Below are positions 25,501 to 34,236 of a stretch of DNA of 64,000 nucleotides, piece by piece. Origin of the DNA: Clostridium sp. CAG:678 (GTDB taxonomy: Bacteria; Bacillota; Clostridia; Oscillospirales; Acutalibacteraceae); the NCBI GenBank assembly GCA_000431535.1, contig HF991824.1, forward strand, positions 17,837-81,836. Direction: 5' to 3'. The position numbers and the translations under genes are program-made. The notes beneath the pieces were generated by a model. It saw only the letters and a program-made list of their open reading frames with translations. It was not told the DNA's origin and searched no databases. Numbering within the stretch: the stretch's first letter is position 1; every line of letters starts with the position of its first letter.

Positions 25501-26340
25501 ATCTGCGCGGCGCCTGCTTCTGCGGAGCATTTTGAACTGACTCCAGCCGATTCCGGTGCGTTTACGGCGTCCTGGGATGTTGCGGCATGCCATGGGTATT
25601 ATATCCAGTGGGCAACGGATGAAGATTTCACAGAGAATGTTTCCGGCGAATTCATTACGGGCTCCGGTTCCACCTCCAAAACTTTACTTTTCGAAGATAC
25701 GAATGCGGATTATTACGTGCGCGTAAGGGTATGGAAATGGTATGAAGGCAGCCGCCTTTACGGCGATTTCTCGGAGCCGCTCAGCACGGCAAACAGCATC
25801 GGGAAACCAGCCGGCTATCATGTCTACGCCCGCGGAGACGGCGGCACGGATCTCTATCTGGACTGGAACGATGTTAAAAACGCAGACGGCTACAGAGTGT
25901 ATATTGTAAATAACAGCACGAAGACTTTAAAAGGCGAAGTTTCGCAAAGCGCATTTGTGTTTACAGATCTTGTTCCCGCATGGGAATATGATGTTGTAGT
26001 AGAGGCTTATAATGGGGAAAACACAGCCTCTTCCCAGTTTAGAGTATGTGCGGCGCCTGCGGCAACGCAGAATTTCAAAGTGGTAAGCGTGGACCGCGAT
26101 ACGGCTTTGGCTTCCTGGAGTGTTGCAACGGGTCACGGCTATTACATCCAGTGGGCAACGGACGCGGCGTTCACGGAGAATGTGGGCGGTGCGTTTATCA
26201 CCGGTTCCGGCTCCACTTCTGCGTCGATAGATCTGGACGGCGATGTTTCCGATTACTATTTCCGTGTTCGGGTATGGAAATGGTATGAAAACAGCCGCCT
26301 TTACAGTGATTTCGGCGCGCCCGCGCAAATCGAGCGGTAA
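22534..26340 (+). CDS. Large secreted M14 metallopeptidase with BIG2 and fibronectin type III repeats
   Basis: A 1268-residue exported protein. Signal peptide residues 1-28 (cut near VYAAE); two BIG2-like domains about 38-120 and 122-205, each with an SxxSGxVTA motif; an M14 zinc carboxypeptidase domain about 210-440 with zinc ligands H258 and E261 (HGFE), third ligand H362 (DFHGW), and general base E415 (ALVEFKS); then FN3 domains from about 455 to the end. The last six FN3 modules form three tandem two-module units. No LPxTG, SLH or choline-binding anchor is seen, so it may be released or held by its repeats. M14 relatives trim peptidoglycan peptides or proteins; the substrate here is open. 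Start ATG at 22534 has GAGGTG upstream; the frame is open to 22444. Confidence 0.88.
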   Translation: MKKRLISFIFSVLIFAAIGVVGVSVYAAENEPATQSVQSVIGANDYHLNYNSQMAVGTKQQLQALIHTDAEPSAPSFTSSNQSVATVSSSGVVTATGAGTVKITYSPDGNSSQSINITVKNMPTSVYVSATTKTLNEGQSFDLNARVNSNAYPCSIRYMTLNSDIVSVSSSGRVTARKEGKAVVLAIAENNVRTSCTVYVYSTSGISLNKSSAKIAMDYDNVEKVIYGTSVRGRDLEAYVINGNGNNSKTIFCTFAVHGFEDNYAHDGKVLVECANDLIAYFAQNPSGLKDYRIVIVPCANPDGTIDGKNNLRSGSSAFGRCTASHVDMNRDFISGQFKAQESRALRDLMKRYKMDTFIDFHGWLNSVLGNGTLVDIFRSTNGISRDQTGSYGTSQGYIFGWANANLGARSALVEFKSPSACNYLNVAKGIQQAVGSSYHPASSMQVKYTNSIAAVKNVTMTSNSETSISLKWDSVSGARGYDIQFYNGKQWESRYVFGPTSVTVSNLNPGIRYQFRIRAFTYSGNVRTYSNSFSSASYFSTRPNAVSNFTASGRSSDGSGIILNWTQKLNADGYNLYQQKNGSWVKIAQLEGSMTANYRVATTPDTFYAFAIEAYKGDPSNVSARTQYSTYSASSAPEGFSVNAVSANTISASWNGKSGVGYYIQWATDSAFTKNVSTQYIPAGKSYCEVSTAQYSKNYFVRIRSCRIYGNEEIVGGYSEALSTANSLFRPENLNVYARGGGGTDLYLKWNRVDDANGYNIYIVSGSSKVLKGTTASTTFTFTDLTPSWEYDVIVEAYNGSRKTPSAAYTVCAAPAPLNHFNVYLSDSDSAVVTWDPASCHGYYIQWATDQNFTQNLGGTYTSNTLNNVDLPGDIKDYYFRARAWKWFGDTRVWGDYSAAVFAGDKLTAPDGYNVYARGDGGTDLYLDWNDVEGADGYRVYIVSGGTSTLKGSVTESTFVFTDLVPAWEYDVMVVAYNDTGSASSDYHICAAPASAEHFELTPADSGAFTASWDVAACHGYYIQWATDEDFTENVSGEFITGSGSTSKTLLFEDTNADYYVRVRVWKWYEGSRLYGDFSEPLSTANSIGKPAGYHVYARGDGGTDLYLDWNDVKNADGYRVYIVNNSTKTLKGEVSQSAFVFTDLVPAWEYDVVVEAYNGENTASSQFRVCAAPAATQNFKVVSVDRDTALASWSVATGHGYYIQWATDAAFTENVGGAFITGSGSTSASIDLDGDVSDYYFRVRVWKWYENSRLYSDFGAPAQIER
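24725..26337 (+). repeat. Three tandem ~540-bp coding repeats (paired FN3 units)
   Basis: The block Y-ARGGG/DGGTDLYL-WN recurs at 24742, 25279 and 25822, i.e. spacings of 537 and 543 bp. Each unit holds an FN3 with EYDV and an FN3 with GYYIQWATD and a WKW(Y/F) segment. Units two and three are closest, suggesting recent internal duplication. Period is uneven, as expected for protein-level repeats. Confidence 0.85.
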
Positions 26341-26349
26341 TCCGTATAT

Positions 26350-26380
26350 CAAGCCTCCTTGTGAAAAGGAGGCTTTTTTC
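26350..26380 (+). terminator. Terminator of the M14/FN3 gene
   Basis: Perfect stem AAGCCTCCTT / AAGGAGGCTT with a GTGA loop and a T6 tail. Confidence 0.92.
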
Positions 26381-26405
26381 TGCGCGCAAGCATTTTCTGC
26401 ATGTA

Positions 26406-26440
26406 TAGAAAAAGCCGTGCGGCAAACTGCCGCACGGCTT
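26406..26440 (-). terminator. Terminator of the DtxR-family gene
   Basis: Perfect 13-bp stem AAGCCGTGCGGCA / TGCCGCACGGCTT; on the minus strand it is followed by TTTTTC. Confidence 0.88.
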
Positions 26441-26447
26441 CGTAAGT

Positions 26448-26825
26448 TTAGTTTTCTTGTTTATGCTTGTAATACTGTTCTTTTATAAGCTGAAAACTCT
26501 CTTCACTGATATCGTGCTCAATCTTGCAGGAATCCTGATATGCGATTTCTTCCGGCGTTCCGAGCTGCATCAGAAATCCGGCGATCACATTGTGCCGTTC
26601 ATATATCTTTTCCGCAATTTTACGGCCCTTGTCCGTCAGCATGATATCGCCGTTGTCATCAATGGAAACATATCCGTCCTCTCGCAGATTTTTCATATAA
26701 ACGGAAACGGAAGGCTTTGAGAACCCCATTTTGTTGCTGATGTCAATACAGCGGCAGTACCCTTTTTCATTGTGGATCACCAATATCGTTTCCAGATAGT
26801 TTTCAGCACTCTCCTTTATCTGCAT
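26448..26825 (-). CDS. DtxR/MntR-family metal-dependent regulator
   Basis: A 125-residue repressor with an N-terminal winged helix (CIDISNKMGFSKPSVSVYMKNL) and the helical dimerisation/metal domain, lacking the SH3-like third domain. Aligning the metal ligands by eye: N9 where MntR has Asp and DtxR Met, E12, H78, then C100, E103 and H104 (SCKIEH). The Cys-x-x-Glu-His pattern is the DtxR/IdeR (iron) arrangement, while MntR has Glu at the Cys position; N9 is unusual for both. So an iron-type sensor is slightly favoured. It has its own promoter with a palindrome between -35 and -10. Confidence 0.88.
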   Translation of the reverse strand: MQIKESAENYLETILVIHNEKGYCRCIDISNKMGFSKPSVSVYMKNLREDGYVSIDDNGDIMLTDKGRKIAEKIYERHNVIAGFLMQLGTPEEIAYQDSCKIEHDISEESFQLIKEQYYKHKQEN

Positions 26826-26847
26826 AATACACTCACCTCAAATAAGT

Positions 26848-26876
26848 ATATTAGCACAAACCGGTTTACTTTTCAA
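26848..26876 (-). promoter_or_regulatory. Promoter and putative operator of the DtxR-family gene
   Basis: Minus strand TTGAAA (top 26871-26876), 17 nt, TAATAT (top 26848-26853). The spacer contains a perfect palindrome AAACCGGTTT at 26858-26867, well placed for a repressor site and possible autoregulation. Confidence 0.7.
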
Positions 26877-26881
26877 ATCCT

Positions 26882-27325
26882 TTAAAACAAAACCTTGAAT
26901 TCAAATTTTTTGCCGCAGTGGGGGCACTGCGCCATGTGTTTTCCTTTTACTTTTTTCATGCGCAAAACACATTTGCACCCCGGGCAGGTGCGAAACACAT
27001 GGGTCTTTCTGAATTTCCATCGGTTGCCCAGAAGTTTAAATTTCTTTTTGAATATTCCGGTGAATTTAAGCCAATTTTCGTTTTCACGTCTTCTGTTCTC
27101 CGTCTTTTTGGAAAATACCCTCAAAAAGGCAAAGATAAAAATACCCCATGCAATCACGGAAAATACGGTATAAAATATGCCGTCTACCGCTCTGCCAAGG
27201 ATCATGGCAAGCAGGATCGCCGCAAGGTAAAACCACAGCAGCGCTCGGTATAACTGGTCCATGCCGTATCTGCCGTACATAAACCTTTGAAATTTTACAG
27301 CAAGGTTTGCAAAAAACTTTTTCAT
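26882..27325 (-). CDS. Membrane protein with two TM segments and a C-terminal zinc ribbon
   Basis: I do not recognise a named family. The 147-residue product has two hydrophobic segments (about residues 28-44 and 49-70), a strongly basic linker (KKTENRRRENENW to about 105), and a C-terminal zinc ribbon with CPGCKCVLR and CPHCGKKF. The ribosome site GAAGGA precedes the ATG. It lies 69 bp downstream of the J-domain gene on the same strand and is probably co-transcribed, suggesting joint work at the membrane. Function unknown. Confidence 0.75.
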   Translation of the reverse strand: MKKFFANLAVKFQRFMYGRYGMDQLYRALLWFYLAAILLAMILGRAVDGIFYTVFSVIAWGIFIFAFLRVFSKKTENRRRENENWLKFTGIFKKKFKLLGNRWKFRKTHVFRTCPGCKCVLRMKKVKGKHMAQCPHCGKKFEFKVLF

Positions 27326-27394
27326 ATCATGTTCCTTCTTCGGCTGTTTTGCAAAACGGATTTTGATTTATTCGGCTTTCGGCTCCGAATAAGG

Positions 27395-28213
27395 TCAGTT
27401 AAACTGCTGATCGCCTGTTCGTGAGCCGAAATAATATTCGTAGTTCTCCGCTGTGCTTGTTTCGCCGGAATCGTCGTAATCTTCGCTGTAATCGGTCTGC
27501 GGCTGCTGCTGCGGATTGTACCCGTTATTATTTCTGTATCCCCAGTTGCCTGCGCTGAACGCAAGCGTGATCAGATAAAAAATGATGCGAACGATGATGA
27601 TGAGCAGAATGAACTTGAAGATTCTGGACAAACAGCCGCCGCGGTTTGTTGTGTAAACTCTTCTGCCGTGTGTGTTTTCCTCATCCGTATCGTCAAATTC
27701 CGCAAATCCGCCAAACGGATTAACAAATCCGCCCTGTGTGCTCATTCGGATTCTGTCATACGTAGCGCGGTAGGTGTAGTTTTCCGGCGCCATCGCGCAC
27801 GCTTGCTGGATATGGGAGAGCGAAATCTCACGCCTGCCCGCGCCGTAGTTTGCAAGCGCAGACAGATAATACCACTGCGCGGTTCGGTCCTCAATATTGT
27901 TTAGCAGGTTGAGCGCCTGTGTAAACTGGCGGTTATTGATAAACTGCGCGATCGAGGTGTAGTAATCCGGCGCGGAAGACGATCTGCTTCTGCCTTTTTC
28001 AGACGCGCCGTACCCGTATGAACCCTGTTTTGCGCCGCCGTTTTTGATCTGGTCAAACGCGGCGTTTATTTCCGCCATTTTTTCAGCGGCATGCTTGTCG
28101 TTTGGATTAAGGTCGGGGTGGTATTTTTTTGCAAGTTTTCTGTACGCCTTTGCGCATTCTTCTTCCGATGCGCCGTCAGGCACGCCCAGCACCTTATAAG
28201 GATTCGTTATCAT
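27395..28213 (-). CDS. Membrane-anchored J-domain protein with TPR-like middle
   Basis: A 272-residue DnaJ-like co-chaperone. Residues 1-65 are a J domain (NPYKVLGV ... [16 protein letters not shown]) with the HPD tripeptide that activates Hsp70/DnaK. Residues about 80-160 form TPR-like helices ([33 protein letters not shown]). A hydrophobic segment at about 200-222 follows a Cys, and the acidic Gln/Asn-rich tail is disordered. No DnaJ zinc finger, so it is a class III J protein. Similar proteins are widespread in gut Clostridia; client unknown. AAAGGGAG precedes the ATG. Confidence 0.85.
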   Translation of the reverse strand: MITNPYKVLGVPDGASEEECAKAYRKLAKKYHPDLNPNDKHAAEKMAEINAAFDQIKNGGAKQGSYGYGASEKGRSRSSSAPDYYTSIAQFINNRQFTQALNLLNNIEDRTAQWYYLSALANYGAGRREISLSHIQQACAMAPENYTYRATYDRIRMSTQGGFVNPFGGFAEFDDTDEENTHGRRVYTTNRGGCLSRIFKFILLIIIVRIIFYLITLAFSAGNWGYRNNNGYNPQQQPQTDYSEDYDDSGETSTAENYEYYFGSRTGDQQFN

Positions 28214-28367
28214 ATTTCTCCCTTTAAAATTTGATTTTCATTACGTTACCATATAATTATTGATTTTGTGTTAATAACTTGTAACAAATCCGCAAATCCG
28301 CTCTTGCAATCTGCTGCGCCGTTTGGTAAGATTAGGGTATATTAACACGATTTGCGGAGGTTGTTCT

Positions 28368-29270
28368 ATGGAGTTTATGCTTTTAACGATCGGCGATTCC
28401 ATTGATAAAGTGTTTTATAATTTTGACATCGCCGTGTTTAAATTTTTTGCCGATATCCAGTGCTCGTTTCTGACTGTTTTGGCAAAATTCTTCACCTCGT
28501 TCGGTGATGAGGCGTTCGTGATTCCCATGGTCATTCTAGGCGTTGTGCTGATGCTTTTCAAAAAAACAAGAAAATACGGATTCGCGCTTGTTTTTGCCAT
28601 CGCTGTGGGAACAATCGTTACGAATGTGATCGCCAAACCTGCCGTTTTGCGGATCCGGCCGTATAACACGCTTCAGGATTTGGATTTTTACTGGCAGGCG
28701 TATCTCGGTGCCGGCGCGCTCAGTGAAGCGGATTATTCTTTCCCCAGCGGCCATACCACGGCTGCGTTTGAGATCGCCGTTTCCATGTTCCTCGTTTTCA
28801 GAGCAGACGGAAAAAAGAAGATCGCGTGGGTCTTTCCCGTTCTGGCGGCATGCACCATGGGCAGCCGTGTGTATCTGATGGTGCATTACGCAACGGATGT
28901 TTTGGGCGGCATGATTATCGGCACGCTCTCCGGCATTGCCGGCTATTATATTATGAAAGGCCTGATGTATCTTATTGCAAATGTGAAGCCCTTTACCGCG
29001 CTGGATAAACTGGATCTTGCCAAGATCAAATTCCTGAAATGGACTTCCGGCAGAGCAGGCGCGGCGGTGGTTGCCGTTGCCGTGGTGGGGATCTTTCTGT
29101 ATTCCTTTATTCCCGGTCTCAGCGAAGGGGGCGATGTTACACGCTGCGCCTATGATGAAGAGTACGACTGTTATAATGCCGCGCGTGTGGATGACGAAGA
29201 TTATCCGCCGATAGACGGCAGGGAATATTGTAAGATCCACTGGAAACAGCTTATGGGCGAGGACAGTTGA
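28368..29270 (+). CDS. PAP2-family lipid phosphatase
   Basis: A 300-residue membrane phosphatase of the PAP2 superfamily, of the kind that dephosphorylates undecaprenyl pyrophosphate or phosphatidic-acid-like lipids. The three active-site motifs are all present: KPAVLRIRP (KxxxxxxRP), PSGHT, and SRVYLMVHYATD (SRxxxxxHxxxD). After the six-helix core comes an additional C-terminal TM and a short acidic, Cys-containing tail (DVTRCAYDEEYDCYN, EYCKIHW) that is not part of the enzyme core. The ATG at 28368 has GGAGG 7 nt upstream; the frame is open to 28323. Single gene with its own terminator. Confidence 0.9.
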   Translation: MEFMLLTIGDSIDKVFYNFDIAVFKFFADIQCSFLTVLAKFFTSFGDEAFVIPMVILGVVLMLFKKTRKYGFALVFAIAVGTIVTNVIAKPAVLRIRPYNTLQDLDFYWQAYLGAGALSEADYSFPSGHTTAAFEIAVSMFLVFRADGKKKIAWVFPVLAACTMGSRVYLMVHYATDVLGGMIIGTLSGIAGYYIMKGLMYLIANVKPFTALDKLDLAKIKFLKWTSGRAGAAVVAVAVVGIFLYSFIPGLSEGGDVTRCAYDEEYDCYNAARVDDEDYPPIDGREYCKIHWKQLMGEDS

Positions 29271-29288
29271 TCCTTGCGTTTTCATGAT

Positions 29289-29338
29289 ACGGAATTAAGA
29301 TTTTGCCTACAGGCGAATCTTAATTCCGTTTTTCTTAT
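29289..29338 (+). terminator. Terminator of the PAP2 gene
   Basis: Stem ACGGAATTAAGATT / AATCTTAATTCCGT (14 bp) with an internal GCC/GGC loop hairpin and TTTTTCTTATTTTTT tail. Confidence 0.9.
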
Positions 29339-29367
29339 TTTTTCATAATATGATACGGGTGATGATT

Positions 29368-30450
29368 TTGCATACGTTAAGCCTTTGTATGATTGTGAAA
29401 AATGAGAAAAAAACACTGCCGCGCTGCCTAAAAAGCGTTTTTGGCATCTTTGATGAGATCATCATAGCGGATACCGGCAGTACGGACGGTACCGTAAAGG
29501 CGGCGGAACAGTATACGGATAAGATCTTTTCCTTTCCGTGGTGTGATGATTTTTCTGCTGCGCGCAATTTTGCTTTTTCCAAAGCGGTATGCGACTATGT
29601 GATGTGGCTGGATGCGGACGATGTGATCCTGCCTGCGGACAGGGATAAACTCTTGCGCCTGAAAAACAGTCTTGACGGCAGTCAGGATGTTATTATGATG
29701 CCCTATCATACGGCGTTTGATGATAACGGCAATCCTTCGTTTTCGTTTTACAGGGAAAGGATTTTTAAACGGGAATGCGGATTTCGGTGGCAGGGCAGGG
29801 TGCATGAGGCGGTCGTTTACGGCGGCAATATCGTTTATTCGGATGCCGCCGTAACCCATAAAAGCATAAAAAAGCAGTATTCCGAACGCAATCTGAATAT
29901 CTATTTAAAGCAGGAAAAACTTGGGGAGCCGTTTTCGCCGCGGGATCAGTTCTATTTCGGCCGCGAACTGTATTATCACAGGCATTATGCGCTGGCATCG
30001 GCAGTGCTTACGGAATTTTTGGATCAAGGCGGCGGGTGGGTCGAAAATAATATAGAGGCATGCAAATTTCTGGCGTTCTGCCTGAAAGAAACAAAAGGCA
30101 AAGATGCTGCTTTGCGCGCGCTGTTTCGTTCATTCCTTTACGGCGCGCCGCGCGCTGAGATATGCTGTGAGATCGGAAACATTTTTATGGAAAAAGAAAA
30201 TTTCGAAACCGCCGCGTTCTGGTTTGAGCGGGCACTTGCATCCGATCCGCCTGAACACAGCGGCGCATTTGTTGACAGATCCGCCTACGGCTTTGTGCCC
30301 GCGCTTCAGCTCGCGGTTTGTTATGACCGTCTTGGAAATATAGAAAAAGCTAACCGATATAATGAAATAGCGGGCAGTTTCAGACCGAATTCCAAGGAAT
30401 ATCTCTATAATAAAACCTATTTTCAGTCCGTTCTCCGTAACGAAAATTGA
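29368..30450 (+). CDS. Family 2 glycosyltransferase with C-terminal TPR-like domain
   Basis: A GT-A glycosyltransferase of the SunS/SgtA-like type. The N-terminus LSLCMIVKNEKKTLPRCL begins the fold, followed by EIIIADTGSTDGT, the metal-binding MWLDADD, and the FRWQGRVHEAV block. The second half (about residues 195-360) is helical and TPR-like, as in enzymes that glycosylate peptide side chains. It lies 72 bp upstream of a collagen-like gene with many GPT/GAT triplets, the usual glycosylation sites of spore-surface collagens, so that protein is the likely substrate (inference). Start: TTG at 29368 with GGTGAT 10 nt upstream, the same spacing as at gerA; in-frame ATGs at 29350 and 29362 lack a ribosome site. 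Confidence 0.85.
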   Translation: MHTLSLCMIVKNEKKTLPRCLKSVFGIFDEIIIADTGSTDGTVKAAEQYTDKIFSFPWCDDFSAARNFAFSKAVCDYVMWLDADDVILPADRDKLLRLKNSLDGSQDVIMMPYHTAFDDNGNPSFSFYRERIFKRECGFRWQGRVHEAVVYGGNIVYSDAAVTHKSIKKQYSERNLNIYLKQEKLGEPFSPRDQFYFGRELYYHRHYALASAVLTEFLDQGGGWVENNIEACKFLAFCLKETKGKDAALRALFRSFLYGAPRAEICCEIGNIFMEKENFETAAFWFERALASDPPEHSGAFVDRSAYGFVPALQLAVCYDRLGNIEKANRYNEIAGSFRPNSKEYLYNKTYFQSVLRNEN

Positions 30451-30516
30451 TTTCTATAATATAATGGTAACGGATACATTCATTTGTATCTATTTGAAAA
30501 ATTCAGGGTGGATTAA

Positions 30517-31620
<1,104 letters not shown>

Positions 31621-31683
31621 GAAAATCAAATCAATGATGAAGTTTATGCTTTAAAAATAAAAAACAAGTGTTATATTTGTTTT

Positions 31684-31713
31684 CGCACTTCCGAAAGGGA
31701 GTGCGTTTTTTTA
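31684..31713 (+). terminator. Terminator of the collagen-like gene
   Basis: Stem CGCACTTCC / GGGAGTGCG around GAAA, then a T7 run. Confidence 0.9.
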
Positions 31714-31843
31714 TTTGCTTGCTTTTTAATGACTTCCGCTATTATTAAAGAATTATAAAAACGTTGTGCAAATTCACGATTTTCAGCTAAAAAGTTTGTG
31801 AAAATTAACGAAAATATTTTTTTGATTTTTTTCAAATTTTGTA

Positions 31844-31872
31844 TTGACAAATCCTATGTCTTTATATATAAT
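31844..31872 (+). promoter_or_regulatory. Main promoter of the S10-spc-alpha ribosomal operon
   Basis: Near-perfect sigma-A promoter: TTGACA at 31844-31849, 17-nt spacer, TATAAT at 31867-31872, preceded by an A/T-rich UP-like region. Confidence 0.88.
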
Positions 31873-31878
31873 ATACGG

Positions 31879-32190
31879 GTCTGCGGAAAGGTTTATATTA
31901 TTATATTATTTGTAATATAAGATTTCCGCAAAGATATGCGATGATGCCGGAGGTGGCGCTTTACCCAGAGCGGGAATTTCGGCGGAGTATGTCCGATTTT
32001 AAACCGGGCGAAATTATACTGATTTTCATTCCTTTGTGCAGATAGCTTGCGTATGTCTGCTGATGCGCGAAGGCTGCCCGAATGATATGCTGTCATTCGG
32101 TTTTTAAATGGGTGGCCTTGAAACACGCGGGTGGGTGGAATGATAAATCCGGTAAAGTCTCGCACCAATATTTTTCAGGAGGAAAAGTAA
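31879..32190 (+). promoter_or_regulatory. Structured ~310-nt leader of the S10 operon with attenuator-like hairpin
   Basis: No gene lies between the promoter and rpsJ. The leader begins with a long hairpin GCGGAAA (31883-31889)/TTTCCGC (31923-31929) enclosing an AT-rich stem. Further on, CCGAATGA (32078-32085)/TCATTCGG (32093-32100) forms an 8-bp stem directly followed by TTTTT (32101-32105), the look of an intrinsic terminator. GGCTGCCC (32072-32079) can pair with GGGTGGCC (32110-32117) and shares two bases with the terminator stem, so alternative folds are possible. Autoregulation by a ribosomal protein, L4 in enterobacteria, is the known precedent for this operon; which ligand applies here is unknown. 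Confidence 0.65.
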
Positions 32191-32505
32191 ATGGCAGCAA
32201 GCAAAGTAAAAATCCGCATCAGGCTTAAAGGCTATGACCACAGCCTTGTTGATCAGGCAGCGGAAAAGATCGTTGAAACGGCAAAAGCCACAGGCGCGCA
32301 GGTAAGCGGCCCCATTCCGCTTCCTACGGAAAAGGAAGTTATCACGATCTTAAGAGCCGTTCACAAGTATAAGGACAGCCGTGAACAGTTTGAGCAGAGA
32401 ACACACAAAAGACTCATCGATATCCTCAGACCTTCAAACAAAACCGTTGAAGCGCTGACGAATCTTGAGCTCCCGGCAGGCGTAGATATAGAGATCAAAC
32501 TTTAA
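32191..32505 (+). CDS. rpsJ: 30S ribosomal protein S10
   Basis: Small-subunit head protein that also takes part in transcription antitermination as NusE. The 104-residue sequence has [21 protein letters not shown] and the loop [11 protein letters not shown], ending [11 protein letters not shown], all highly conserved. First gene of the ribosomal operon, with AGGAGG ahead of its ATG. It follows the long structured leader. Confidence 0.98.
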   Translation: MAASKVKIRIRLKGYDHSLVDQAAEKIVETAKATGAQVSGPIPLPTEKEVITILRAVHKYKDSREQFEQRTHKRLIDILRPSNKTVEALTNLELPAGVDIEIKL

Positions 32506-32560
32506 TCGCGCTTGACGAGGTCAAGTTGGGAGACCAACCAATAACCAAGGAGGAAAAAGA

Positions 32561-33193
32561 ATGAAAAAAGGTATTATCGGAAAAAAGATCGGCATGACCC
32601 AGATCTTCGATGAAAACGGCAAGGTAATTCCCGTTACCGTTATCGAAGCCGGTCCGTGCGTGGTAACCCAGAAGAAGACCGTTGAAAATGACGGCTATGA
32701 CGCTGTTCAGGTCGGCTTCGGCGATGTTAAGGTAAGCAAACTTAACAAGCCGCTCAAGGGCCACTTCGCAAAGAATGACGTTGCTCCAAAGAAAACGCTT
32801 AAGGAGTTCCGCCTTGAAGATTGCTCCGCAGTAAATGTGGGCGATATCATTAAGGCAGATACTTTTGCAGAGGGCGAGATCGTGGATGTAAAAGGCACTT
32901 CAAAAGGCCACGGAACTGCAGGCGCCATCAAGCGCTGGAACTTCTCCAGGCTCCGTGAATCACACGGTACCGGCCCGAACGCACGCCACCAGGGTTCGCT
33001 CGGCGCGTGCTCAAGCCCCTCAAGAGTATTCAAAGGCAGAAAAATGGCAGGTCATTACGGCCATGAGTCAGTAACCGTTCAGAATCTTAAGGTTGCTAAG
33101 GTAGATAACGAAAACAACCTGATCGCTATCAAGGGCGCCGTTCCCGGTCCCAAGGGCGGAATCGTTGTTATCGCAGACGCCGTTAAGGCTTAA
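32561..33193 (+). CDS. rplC: 50S ribosomal protein L3
   Basis: Early-assembly large-subunit protein whose long loop approaches the peptidyl transferase centre. The 210 residues include [14 protein letters not shown] at the start and the tip region [29 protein letters not shown] and [16 protein letters not shown] lies upstream. Standard position between rpsJ and rplD. Confidence 0.98.
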   Translation: MKKGIIGKKIGMTQIFDENGKVIPVTVIEAGPCVVTQKKTVENDGYDAVQVGFGDVKVSKLNKPLKGHFAKNDVAPKKTLKEFRLEDCSAVNVGDIIKADTFAEGEIVDVKGTSKGHGTAGAIKRWNFSRLRESHGTGPNARHQGSLGACSSPSRVFKGRKMAGHYGHESVTVQNLKVAKVDNENNLIAIKGAVPGPKGGIVVIADAVKA

Positions 33194-33210
33194 GGAAAGG
33201 AGAGATTATA

Positions 33211-33834
33211 ATGGCACAGGTTCAGGTTTATAACCAGGAAGGCCGCAAAACCTCAAAACTTGATCTTGCGGATTCCGTTTTTGGCATTGAGCCAAATAAA
33301 TATGCAATGCATCTTGCTGTTGTAAGTTATCTTGCTGCGCAGCGCCAGGGCACACAGTCCACTCTCACCCGTTCCGAAGTTTCAGGCGGCGGCGCTAAGC
33401 CTTGGAGGCAGAAAGGCACAGGCCGTGCCCGTCAGGGTTCCACCAGAAGCCCGCAGTGGACGCACGGCGGCATCGCACTCGGCCCCAAGCCCAGAAAGTA
33501 CAAGGTTAATGTAAACAAGAAAGTAAAGAGACTGGCTATGAAGTCCGCTCTTTCTTCCAAAGTTGCAGAGTCCGAGATGCTTGTAGTCAATAAGATCGAA
33601 CTGGAAGAGATCAAAACAAAAGCAGTTGCACAAATGCTTGCAAAACTCAAAACCGGCAAAAAAGTTCTTCTCGTTCTGCCGGAAAACAATGAAACCATTT
33701 ATAAGAGCGCTCGTAATATTCAGGGCGTTAAGGTTGCAACGGTAAACACACTCAGCGTTTACGATATCCTTAACTGCAACAACCTTGTTGTTCTTAAGGA
33801 CGCAGCCAAGAAGATAGAGGAGGTATATGCGTAA
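33211..33834 (+). CDS. rplD: 50S ribosomal protein L4
   Basis: Lines the peptide exit tunnel; in enterobacteria it represses its own operon. The 207-residue protein has the tunnel loop RQGSTRSPQWTHGGIALGPKP and the conserved KPWRQKGTGRAR. Its stop overlaps the rplW start (TAATG), so the two are coupled. It is a natural candidate ligand for the structured operon leader, by analogy only. Confidence 0.98.
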   Translation: MAQVQVYNQEGRKTSKLDLADSVFGIEPNKYAMHLAVVSYLAAQRQGTQSTLTRSEVSGGGAKPWRQKGTGRARQGSTRSPQWTHGGIALGPKPRKYKVNVNKKVKRLAMKSALSSKVAESEMLVVNKIELEEIKTKAVAQMLAKLKTGKKVLLVLPENNETIYKSARNIQGVKVATVNTLSVYDILNCNNLVVLKDAAKKIEEVYA

Positions 33835-34130
33835 TGAAAACCGCTCACGATATTATCCTGAAGCCTATCATTACAGAAGAGTCTATGACCGGGCTTGTCG
33901 TTAAAAAGTATACCTTCAAGGTAGCGAAGGATGCCAATAAGATCCAGATTGCAAAAGCGATCGAAGAAGTGTTCCCCGGAACAAAAGTGGCAAAGGTTAA
34001 CACAATGAACGTTCGCGGCCATGAGCGCCGTCAGGGCATGAACAAGGGCTACACCCCTTCGTGGAAAAAGGCTATTGTTACACTTACGGAAGATTCCAAA
34101 GAGATCGAATTCTTCAACGATATGATGTAA
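33834..34130 (+). CDS. rplW: 50S ribosomal protein L23
   Basis: Sits at the exit-tunnel mouth and docks trigger factor and the signal recognition particle. 98 residues with DIILKPIITEESM at the start and the NTMNVRGHERRQG loop. Start codon overlaps the rplD stop by 1 nt. Confidence 0.98.
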   Translation: MKTAHDIILKPIITEESMTGLVVKKYTFKVAKDANKIQIAKAIEEVFPGTKVAKVNTMNVRGHERRQGMNKGYTPSWKKAIVTLTEDSKEIEFFNDMM

Positions 34131-34236
34131 CGCAACCCTGCATTTATCTATTACATTATATATTAGAGAAATTTCGAATGATGAGGTATGAAGAGTGCCA
34201 TCTCTTCGCAAAGTTATTCAGAAAGGAAAAATAATA

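Noticed and set aside
24725-26337. Possible duplicated mobile sequence in the FN3 region
   Set aside because: Repeats are in frame, diverged and match FN3 module boundaries, so they are protein-domain duplications.
31621-31843. Possible small gene between the collagen-like gene and the ribosomal promoter
   Set aside because: Only a terminator and AT-rich sequence are seen; no frame with a ribosome site.
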